A stretch of DNA of 14,907 bases, from positions 1 to 14,907 of the forward strand of contig JASFUX010000059.1 in NCBI GenBank assembly GCA_050050115.1, given 5' to 3'. This stretch comes from JASFUX01 sp050050115 (GTDB taxonomy: Bacteria > Pseudomonadota > Alphaproteobacteria > Caulobacterales > Maricaulaceae). A program made the position numbers and the translations under genes. The notes under the pieces are model-generated. The model made no database searches, was not told the origin of the DNA, and saw only the letters and a list, made by a program, of their open reading frames with translations. This document shows positions 1 to 5,684 of the stretch, piece by piece (the stretch's first letter is position 1; each line of letters begins with the position of its first letter).

Positions 1-2514
1 CGCGCCCTGGGCGGCGAGGCGGCGGACGTGCTGGCCGGCGTCCTCCAGGCTGTCGATCTCCGCATAGCCGCCGGGGCTGCGCGCGCCGTAGACCACCTCG
101 CCGGTCGAATAGATGCGCGGGGCGAGCAGCATGCCGGCGCGCTGCAGCTCGGCCGAGGGGAAGACGTGGGATGCGTCCGAGGACGGATCGTGGATCGTCG
201 TCACCCCCAGCGCGAGGTGGGCGACGGTCGACCAGTTCTGCTCGGGGATGATCTCGTCGACGCCGTAAGGCCCGTGCGCGTGCGCGTCTATGAGGCCGGG
301 GATGATGGTGCGCCCGGCGAGATCGAGCGTCTCCGCGCCCGCGGGAACCTCGACCTCGGCCGAAGGGCCGATGGCGGCGATGCGGTTGTCCTCGATGAGG
401 ATCGTCGCGTCTTCGATGACGCCCCCATCGTTTTGGGCGTCGTCGTCGGCCATGGTGACCACCCTGGCGCCGACGAGGGCGAGCACGCCTCGGCGCACGT
501 CCGCGTCGACCGTCATGGAGAGGTCGAGACCTTCCGTCGGCGGTTCGTAGCCGTCGTCTTCGTCCTCCGCGTCGCCGTCCTCGTCCTCGCTCGGCACAGG
601 CGGGGCGTCGGGAATCATCTCGGCGAGCTGCGCCGAAAACAGTGTCGGGCCGAGACTCCAGTTGAGCTGGTCGCCGCCATGGCTCCAGTGGAAATACTCC
701 GCGCCGTCGCCGCTCGCTTCGGTGACCGGCAGAGCCGAGGCGTTGCGGCCCGCGCTGATCTCCTGCGGCCCGGCCGTCAGCGGCATCACATAGGCCTCGT
801 AGTTCTGCGCAAAGGCGACGTGGTCGCCCGCGGGGGAGACCTGGTAGCTGACGACCAGCTCGCCGGTCGCGTGGGTGCGCCGCGCCTCGCCGTTCAAGTC
901 GACGCTGATCAGCTCGCCGCCGCTCCCGCCGAACGCGGTCATGAAGATTCGCTCGTTCGAGGCGGCGAAGTGCGGCTCGGAGCCCGAGGTCGTCACCCGG
1001 GTCATCTCGCCGCCGGACGCGGGAACGCGGAAGACGCCGGTGGTCTCCGACCAGAGATCGGAGGTCAGAAAGCCGCCCGAGCCCTTCTCGAACACCAGCG
1101 TGGCGCCGTCCGGCGAATAGCGCGGGCGACGGTAGTGGCCGGGCTCGTCCGTCACCAGAGCTTCGCCGCCGCCGCCGGCCGCAATCGTGCGGATCGAGCC
1201 GAGGTCTTCATCGTCCCAGGTGACGAAGGCGATGCGCGATCCGTCCGGCGACCAGGTCGGGAACAGCTCGCGACGAGCGGAATTGTCGCGCGTCAGCCGC
1301 CGCGCCTCGCCGCCCGAAGCGGGCAAGACGTAAAGCTTACCGAGGGTCTCGAAGACGACCTGATCGCCGTCGGGCGAGACCGCGGCGAAGCGGGGCATGG
1401 TGGTGGTGAAGCTCGCCGGCGCGACTTCGACCTGCGGGCGGATCGGGTCGATCACCGGGCGCGTGTCGGCGACGTGGAAGGGGATGTCGGTGACTTCTTC
1501 GCTCGCCACGTCGATGCGATGGATGCCGCCGCCCGACCAGAAGACGATCGAGCGGGAATCGGGCGTCCAGTCCATGTTCGGGTACATGCCCTCGACGCCC
1601 CAGGTCTCCTGCATGTCCTGGTCGAGGTCGGCGTAGATCCGCCGCTCCTCGCCGGAGGTGAGATCCTTGACATAGAGCATCGACTGCGTGCGCTCGCGTC
1701 GCACGAACGCCATCAGTCGGCCGTCGGGCGAGGGGGTCGGCCGCACCGCGCCGCCGGGGCCGGAGACGGCGGTCGTGGTCTCCCCGGTCTCCATCTCGTA
1801 GCGGCGGATGGCGAACAGCTGAGTGTTGGAGTCCTGGGCGTAGATGAACTGGTTGCCGGGCGTGGTGTTGAGCGAATAGTAGACGTATCGTCCGTCAGCG
1901 GAGAAGATCGGTTCTCCCTGTTCCTTCTGGAAGTCCTCGTTCGGCCGCTCGATCAGCGAAAAGCCGCCGCCGCCGCCCAGGTGATAGAGCCAGATCTCGC
2001 CCGTGCCGGCCGAGCGCTCGGTGGTGAAGTGCTTGCGCGCGGCGATGTAGCGGCCGTCCGGGCTCCAGGTCGGGTTGTTGAGCAGGCGGAAGGATTCGCT
2101 GGTGAGCGCCCGGCGTTCCGAGCCGTCGACGTTCATGATCCACACGTTGTTGCCGCCCGCGCGGTCGGAGATGAAGGCGATCATCGAACCGTCGGGGGAG
2201 AACCGCGGTTGGATCTCCCAGGGCATGCCGGATGAGAGGTTGGTCGCCTCGCCGCCGCCGATCGGCATTGTGTAAATGTCGCCGAGGAGGTCGAAGGCGA
2301 TCGTCCGCCCGTCGGGACTGACGTCGAGGCTCATCCAGGTGCCTTCGGTGACGTCGATTGGGATGTCGCGCGTGGGCAGAGGCGGCGCGGCGACGTCCCA
2401 GGATTCGTCTTCCTCTTCCGCCGCGTCCTCGGTGTCGTCCTGCGCCTGCGCGGCGAACGCCAGCGCCGCTGCGGCGCCGATCGCGAGCAAAGTTCGGAAA
2501 GCCGTCGTCATCAT
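1..2514 (-). CDS. Exported PD40 beta-propeller / amidohydrolase fusion, C-terminus off the left edge
   Basis: The visible part is 838 codons, open to the window edge. Residues 1-24 form a signal peptide (hydrophobic Ala/Leu core, then AQA before Gln25), so the protein is probably periplasmic. About residues 60-600 carry repeated WD40-like PD40 blades, seen as SPDGxxIAF-type motifs at 66-74 and 106-114, again near 151-158, and several later. A very acidic linker (about 642-665) leads to an amidohydrolase domain whose metal-binding HxH is His745/His747 in LIDAHAHG. The rest of the TIM barrel, with the later metal His and Asp ligands, lies outside. In this family the propeller is thought to help bind substrate and the barrel hydrolyses an amide or cyclic amide; the substrate cannot be read here. 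ATGs at 2514 and 2511 are both possible: GAAGGGG lies 4 nt upstream of the first and 7 nt upstream of the second. A long open frame on the other strand is a shadow of this gene. Confidence 0.9.
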   Translation of the reverse strand, partial: MMTTAFRTLLAIGAAAALAFAAQAQDDTEDAAEEEDESWDVAAPPLPTRDIPIDVTEGTWMSLDVSPDGRTIAFDLLGDIYTMPIGGGEATNLSSGMPWEIQPRFSPDGSMIAFISDRAGGNNVWIMNVDGSERRALTSESFRLLNNPTWSPDGRYIAARKHFTTERSAGTGEIWLYHLGGGGGFSLIERPNEDFQKEQGEPIFSADGRYVYYSLNTTPGNQFIYAQDSNTQLFAIRRYEMETGETTTAVSGPGGAVRPTPSPDGRLMAFVRRERTQSMLYVKDLTSGEERRIYADLDQDMQETWGVEGMYPNMDWTPDSRSIVFWSGGGIHRIDVASEEVTDIPFHVADTRPVIDPIRPQVEVAPASFTTTMPRFAAVSPDGDQVVFETLGKLYVLPASGGEARRLTRDNSARRELFPTWSPDGSRIAFVTWDDEDLGSIRTIAAGGGGEALVTDEPGHYRRPRYSPDGATLVFEKGSGGFLTSDLWSETTGVFRVPASGGEMTRVTTSGSEPHFAASNERIFMTAFGGSGGELISVDLNGEARRTHATGELVVSYQVSPAGDHVAFAQNYEAYVMPLTAGPQEISAGRNASALPVTEASGDGAEYFHWSHGGDQLNWSLGPTLFSAQLAEMIPDAPPVPSEDEDGDAEDEDDGYEPPTEGLDLSMTVDADVRRGVLALVGARVVTMADDDAQNDGGVIEDATILIEDNRIAAIGPSAEVEVPAGAETLDLAGRTIIPGLIDAHAHGPYGVDEIIPEQNWSTVAHLALGVTTIHDPSSDASHVFPSAELQRAGMLLAPRIYSTGEVVYGARSPGGYAEIDSLEDAGQHVRRLAAQGA

Positions 2515-2541
2515 CCCACCCCTTCAAGGCGCCTCGGCCCC

Positions 2542-2569
2542 AGACTAGGGGTTTGAGCCGCAGCGACAA
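2542..2569 (-). promoter_or_regulatory. Weak candidate promoter for the amidohydrolase gene
   Basis: On the minus strand TTGTCG (2569-2564) is followed after 16 bp by TAGTCT (2547-2542), about 28 bp before the gene start. The -35 resembles the alphaproteobacterial housekeeping TTGACG/TTGTCG type, but the -10 matches only three of six consensus bases. The -10 also sits in the loop of a short CCCC/GGGG inverted repeat (2538-2551), which could instead be a weak end signal for the upstream DUF1428 gene. Confidence 0.25.
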
Positions 2570-2595
2570 GAGAGAGGCGCGAAGCGGGAGGGGCG

Positions 2596-2949
2596 CTATC
2601 CGTCGACGATGGCTGAGAAGCCGCCGAAGATGATGCGCTTGCCGTCAAAAGGCATGTTCGCGCCCATCTCCTCCATCCGCGGATCGCTCATGTATTTCTC
2701 CTGCGCGGCGTCCCGGGTCGCCTTGTCCGGGTATTCGATCCAGGAGAAGACGACGACTTCGTCAGGCTTGGCTTGCACCGCGCGTTTGAAGTCGGTGACC
2801 TTGCCGTCGGGAACGTCGTCGCCCCAGGTCTCGACCACGCGCGTTGCACCGAACTCCTTGAACAGCGCGACCGCGTCGGCGGCATGCTTGCGGTAGGCTT
2901 CCTTGTTCGCGGCGGGAACCGCGATGACGAAACCGTCGATGTAGGTCAT
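2596..2949 (-). CDS. DUF1428 family protein (YbaA-like)
   Basis: This is a 117-residue cytosolic protein with the DUF1428 signature along its whole length: YIDGFVIAVP at the N-terminus, VVETWGDDVPDGKVTDF in the middle, VVFSWIEYPDK, and MPFDGKRIIFGGF near the C-terminus. The pattern closely follows E. coli YbaA as I remember it. The family adopts a dimeric alpha/beta-barrel type fold and has no established function. The reading frame stays open 70 codons further upstream, but that extension overlaps the YCII gene and is Arg/Ser-rich. The ATG at 2949 has GGAG 7 nt upstream and matches the family start. It is the last gene of the cluster, 40 nt after the YCII gene. Confidence 0.9.
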   Translation of the reverse strand: MTYIDGFVIAVPAANKEAYRKHAADAVALFKEFGATRVVETWGDDVPDGKVTDFKRAVQAKPDEVVVFSWIEYPDKATRDAAQEKYMSDPRMEEMGANMPFDGKRIIFGGFSAIVDG

Positions 2950-2989
2950 GGCTGATCTCCATATTGGTGATGCGGACGAGTGCGGCGGG

Positions 2990-3346
2990 TCACGTTCCCG
3001 GGATCGGCAGGCACTCCATGATCTCGACCGCCTCGCCGGGGAAGATCGAAAAATGCGGATGGTTCTCGAATTTCTTCGCCGCCGCCTCGTGAGACTCCGC
3101 TTCGAGGACCACGTAGCCGACCATCTCGTTCTTGACGTCCAAGACGCCGTCTGAATCAACGCGCTTGGTCTTGCCGAGCGGGCCGCCGATCTCGGCGATC
3201 ACGTCGGCGTTCGTCGTCATCCAGCCGCCCCACGCCTGCATGCCCGATTGCTCGAGTGCGGCGCGCTTGTCGGGGTCCATCGCGTCCCATTCGGTCTTCG
3301 CGGCAGCGTTCGGCGATCCGGTGTAGACGGCGAGAAACTTCTTCAT
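2990..3346 (-). CDS. YCII-related (YciI/DGPF-type) domain protein
   Basis: The protein has 118 residues and begins MKKFLAVYTGSP, the usual first strand of this family. It continues with a GGPLGKTKRV segment, then VGYVVLEAESHEAAAKKFENHPHFSIFPGEAVEIMECLPIP, the typical C-terminal half with a His pair in HPHF. These are small ferredoxin-like dimers; some are thought to be accessory enzymes, but none of that can be assigned here. The start at 3346 is well supported, with AAGGAG 7 nt upstream. It lies between the VOC gene (54 nt away) and the DUF1428 gene (40 nt), all in one direction, so co-transcription is likely. Confidence 0.85.
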   Translation of the reverse strand: MKKFLAVYTGSPNAAAKTEWDAMDPDKRAALEQSGMQAWGGWMTTNADVIAEIGGPLGKTKRVDSDGVLDVKNEMVGYVVLEAESHEAAAKKFENHPHFSIFPGEAVEIMECLPIPGT

Positions 3347-3400
3347 ACGAATTCTCCTTGAATGTTGTCGTTGCGAGATCGCTTCGGGCGGCTCGGGTGA

Positions 3401-3823
3401 TCACGCCGGCGTCGTTCCGAACGACCAGGTGACACCGAACGGGTCCTTCACCATGCCGTAGCGGTCGCCCCAGAATTGCAGCGACATCGGCATCACCACT
3501 TCGCAGCCCGCGGTGACCGCGCGGTCAAACCATGTGTCGGCGTCGTCGACTTGAAGGTGCAGGTTGTAGCTGTCGTGGGGCGCGGCGGGATGGCCGTGGT
3601 CGGGCATCGGATCCATCAGCATGACAGGCGCGCCGTTGATGTGGACCCGCGAATTCAGGATCCGGCCGTCGTCCATATTCGCGCGCTCACCGACTTCCTC
3701 GGCGCCGAGGGCATCCTTGTAGAAGGCGATCGCAGCGGCCGCGCCCTCGACCATCAGGTAGGGCGTCACGCCGGTGAGCTGCGGGGCGGGTTTGGTCGTC
3801 TCTGCTGTGGCTGTTTCCGACAT
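3401..3823 (-). CDS. VOC superfamily protein (glyoxalase/PhnB-like)
   Basis: The protein has 140 residues. After a Thr/Ala-rich lead of about 15 residues comes VTPYLMVEGAAAAIAFYKDALGAEE, the first beta-alpha-beta unit of the vicinal oxygen chelate fold. NLHLQVDDADTWFDRAV starts the second unit, and FWGDRYGMVKDPFGVTWSF (117-135) is the usual final motif. Many relatives have His after DPFG; here it is Val131, so a standard metal site is doubtful. Members include glyoxalases, dioxygenases and antibiotic-sequestering proteins such as bleomycin-binding proteins; the exact role cannot be read. The ATG at 3823 has GGAG 8 nt upstream. It is the first gene of the leftward cluster, divergent from marR. 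Confidence 0.87.
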   Translation of the reverse strand: MSETATAETTKPAPQLTGVTPYLMVEGAAAAIAFYKDALGAEEVGERANMDDGRILNSRVHINGAPVMLMDPMPDHGHPAAPHDSYNLHLQVDDADTWFDRAVTAGCEVVMPMSLQFWGDRYGMVKDPFGVTWSFGTTPA

Positions 3824-3874
3824 CGCGCGGTCTCCAAAAATTGCTCGGCGGACGGCGTCAACATGCGCCGTCGC

Positions 3875-3902
3875 TTGACAAATAGGTTGATATCAACATA
3901 AT
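3875..3902 (+). promoter_or_regulatory. Candidate marR promoter
   Basis: TTGACA (3875-3880) is a perfect -35 box. After 16 bp comes CATAAT (3897-3902), five of six bases of a -10 box. Transcription would start about 7 nt downstream, at or next to the A of the marR ATG (3909). Together with the absence of a ribosome binding site this suggests a leaderless mRNA. The spacer is almost filled by the GTTGATATCAAC palindrome. Confidence 0.6.
3886..3897. promoter_or_regulatory. Probable MarR operator, perfect 12-bp palindrome
   Basis: GTTGATATCAAC is its own reverse complement and stands out as AT-rich in GC-rich DNA. It sits in the spacer and at the -10 edge of the marR promoter and covers the -10 of the opposing promoter. 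MarR-family dimers typically bind such short AT-rich palindromes in the divergent region of their own gene. Binding by this particular MarR is inferred. Confidence 0.65.
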
Positions 3903-3915
3903 TAGACCATGTCAA
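3887..3915 (-). promoter_or_regulatory. Candidate promoter of the VOC-YCII-DUF1428 cluster
   Basis: On the minus strand a perfect TTGACA (3915-3910) overlaps marR codons 1-3. After 17 bp comes TATCAA (3892-3887), four of six bases of a -10 box. The -10 lies inside the 12-bp palindrome. A start near 3880 would give a leader of about 55 nt containing the GGAG site of the VOC gene. This promoter overlaps the marR promoter, so polymerase could not occupy both fully at once. Confidence 0.5.
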
Positions 3916-4370
3916 AGACCGAATCAGTTCCGCATGAAACGACGCTGCATGTGCGCGACCATTGCCTGTGTCTGGCGACGCAGCGGGCGGCGCGCGCGCT
4001 GGCGCGGCGGTTTGACGAGGCGTTCCGTCCGCTCGGGCTGACCAACGGCCAGTTCTCGCTGATGATGGCGCTCAATCAGCCGGCGCCGCCCCCGATCGGG
4101 CGGCTCGCCGCGTTCCTGGCGATGGACCGGACGACGCTGACCGCCGCGCTGAAGCCGCTTGAACGCCGCGGCCTCGTCAAGGCGACGATCGATCCCGCCG
4201 ATCGCCGCAGCCGCCGCCTCGCCCTGACCGCCGCCGGCCGCAAGCTGCTCGCCGCGGCGGTCCCAATCTGGACGGCGACGCACGCCGAGGTCGACGAGGC
4301 GCTGGGAGACCGGACGGCGAAGGCGCTGCGGGCGGGGCTTGGAAAGGTGGCGCTGGGGAAGGTCGCCTAG
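3909..4370 (+). CDS. MarR-family transcriptional regulator
   Basis: The protein has 153 residues with the MarR winged-helix layout: an N-terminal dimerisation helix (CLATQRAARALARRFDEAF, about 21-39), PLGLTNGQFSLMMAL, a helix-turn-helix with recognition helix around MDRTTLTAALKPLERRGLV (72-90), the wing with DPADRRSRRLALTAAG (95-110), and a C-terminal dimer helix. Cys19 and Cys21 form a CxC near the dimer end; redox sensing is possible but unproven. The ATG at 3909 has no upstream Shine-Dalgarno sequence and lies 6 bp after the predicted -10 box. It diverges from the VOC cluster across a shared palindrome, so it probably represses both units and is released by a small ligand. The C-terminus repeats KVALGKVA. 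Confidence 0.92.
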   Translation: MSKTESVPHETTLHVRDHCLCLATQRAARALARRFDEAFRPLGLTNGQFSLMMALNQPAPPPIGRLAAFLAMDRTTLTAALKPLERRGLVKATIDPADRRSRRLALTAAGRKLLAAAVPIWTATHAEVDEALGDRTAKALRAGLGKVALGKVA

Positions 4371-4403
4371 AGAGTTTCCGCCGCTCGGCTTGTCACAAAC
4401 TCT
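4371..4403 (+). terminator. Weak candidate terminator after marR
   Basis: AGAGTTT (4371-4377) and AAACTCT (4397-4403) form a perfect 7-bp inverted repeat directly after the marR stop codon. The loop is 19 nt and could hold a small CCG/CGG inner stem; three T follow. The stem is modest and the T run short, and the element abuts the serC leader, so it may instead belong to that leader. Confidence 0.35.
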
Positions 4404-4406
4404 TTG

Positions 4407-4485
4407 CCATCCCACCTCACGCGGAGTAATCAGCCCGCGGGCCACGCGCCCCCACCGGCGCGCGCTCATCTGGAAGGATGGGAGG
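4407..4485 (+). promoter_or_regulatory. Structured serC leader RNA, candidate serC motif
   Basis: The 119-nt gap before serC is rich in pairing. Hairpin 1 is CGCGG (4420-4424) with CCGCG (4435-4439), loop AGUAAUCAGC. Hairpin 2 is CGCGCC (4445-4450) with GGCGCG (4457-4462), loop CCCACC. Hairpin 3 is CUCAUC (4465-4470) with GAUGGG (4477-4482), which covers the first bases of the GGGAGG ribosome binding site (4480-4485). CCAUCC (4407-4412) can pair instead with GGAUGG (4476-4481), excluding hairpin 3. A conserved serC RNA motif is known upstream of serC in alphaproteobacteria. Position and hairpin content fit, but I have not matched this sequence to its consensus. Confidence 0.55.
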
Positions 4486-4489
4486 AACA

Positions 4490-5662
4490 ATGACCGATCT
4501 CCAGAAGCCGGACGTCCGTCCGGACGACCCCCGCTTTTCCCCTGGACCGACCCGCAAGCGCCCCGGCTGGAGCCTTGACGCGCTCAAGGACGCCGCAGTC
4601 GGCCGCAGCCACCGTTCGAAAGCCGCCAAGGCCAAGCTCAAGCAGGCCATCGACGAGACGCGCGACGTCCTCGGCGTTCCGGCCGACTACCGCATCGCCA
4701 TCGTGCCGGCCTCGGACACGGGCGCGGTCGAGATGGCGATGTGGTCGCTTCTGGGATCGCGCGGCGTCGACGTCTTCGCCTGGGAAAACTTTGGGCGCGA
4801 CTGGGTGACCGACGCCGGCCAGCAGCTCCGCCCGCTCGATGCGCGCCTGCATGTCGCCGACTACGGCGAGCTGCCGGACCTGTCCCAAGCCCAGAAGGGC
4901 CGCGATATCGTCTTCACCTGGAACGGCACGACCTCGGGCGTGCGCGTGCCGAATGCTGACTGGATCCCGGCCGATCGCGAAGGGCTGACCATCTGCGACG
5001 CCACGTCGGCCGCGTTCGCGCAAGAGCTCGACTGGCCGAAGCTCGATGTCGTCACCTACTCCTGGCAGAAGGTGATGGGCGGAGAGGCCGCGCACGGCAT
5101 GCTGATCGTTTCTCCGCGCGTCGCCGAGCATCTGAAGACCCACACCCCGCCATGGCCGGTGCCGAAGATCCTCCGTCTGGCGAAGAAAGGCGAGATCGAC
5201 GAGGGCCTGTTCGAAGGCTCGACGATCAACACGCCCTCGATGCTGTGCGTCGAGGACTATCTCGACACCCTCGCCTGGGGCCGCTCGATCGGCGGGCTCG
5301 AAGCGCTGCATGCGCGCGCGGACGCGAACGCCAAGCTGGTCTACGACTGGATCGACCAGAGCGACTGGGCCGGTCACCTCGTGGCCGACCCGGGCCTGCG
5401 CTCGAACACGTCGGCGTGCCTGAAGTTCAAGGACCCTGCGGTGGCCGCGCTGCCGGCCGATCAGCAGACCGCGCTGCAGAAGAAGATCGAAGGGCTGCTG
5501 GCGGACGAGAAGGTCGCCTACGACATCGGCGCCTATCGCACCGCTCCTCCTGGGCTCAGGCTCTGGTGCGGCGCGACCACGCCGATCGACGATCTCGGAA
5601 AGCTGCTGCCCTGGATCGACTGGGCCTACGCGACCGCTGCGGCGGAGCTGGAGGTCGCCTAG
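4490..5662 (+). CDS. serC: Phosphoserine aminotransferase (alphaproteobacterial type)
   Basis: This PLP-dependent cytosolic enzyme transfers an amino group from glutamate to 3-phosphohydroxypyruvate, the second step of serine synthesis; it may also serve pyridoxal-phosphate synthesis. The 390-residue protein has RFSPGPTRKRPGW at the substrate end, PASDTGA (73-79) and WNGTTSG (144-150) at the cofactor-phosphate and substrate sites, the ring-binding Asp170 in CDATSA, and Schiff-base Lys194 in SWQKVMGG. This pattern matches the alphaproteobacterial SerC subgroup rather than the E. coli form. The ATG at 4490 has GGGAGG 4 nt upstream; the in-frame ATG at 4478 lacks a spaced site. It heads the operon serC-peptidase-serA and is preceded by a structured leader. 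The next gene starts 22 nt after its stop. Confidence 0.95.
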   Translation: MTDLQKPDVRPDDPRFSPGPTRKRPGWSLDALKDAAVGRSHRSKAAKAKLKQAIDETRDVLGVPADYRIAIVPASDTGAVEMAMWSLLGSRGVDVFAWENFGRDWVTDAGQQLRPLDARLHVADYGELPDLSQAQKGRDIVFTWNGTTSGVRVPNADWIPADREGLTICDATSAAFAQELDWPKLDVVTYSWQKVMGGEAAHGMLIVSPRVAEHLKTHTPPWPVPKILRLAKKGEIDEGLFEGSTINTPSMLCVEDYLDTLAWGRSIGGLEALHARADANAKLVYDWIDQSDWAGHLVADPGLRSNTSACLKFKDPAVAALPADQQTALQKKIEGLLADEKVAYDIGAYRTAPPGLRLWCGATTPIDDLGKLLPWIDWAYATAAAELEVA

Positions 5663-5684
5663 TCCACATCAAAGGAGAACCGCC

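Noticed and set aside
28..2235. A 735-codon plus-strand open frame
   Set aside because: It is antisense to the amidohydrolase fusion, whose signal peptide, PD40 repeats and HxH motif are clear. The composition is that of a shadow frame.
2950..3159. A 70-codon N-terminal extension of the DUF1428 gene
   Set aside because: It overlaps the YCII gene, is low-complexity Arg/Ser, and the ATG at 2949 has its own GGAG site and the family's usual start.
4466..5377. A 303-codon minus-strand frame over serC, and similar frames at 11818-12426 and 3924-4490
   Set aside because: They lie antisense to well-supported serC, purA and marR genes and show no family motif.
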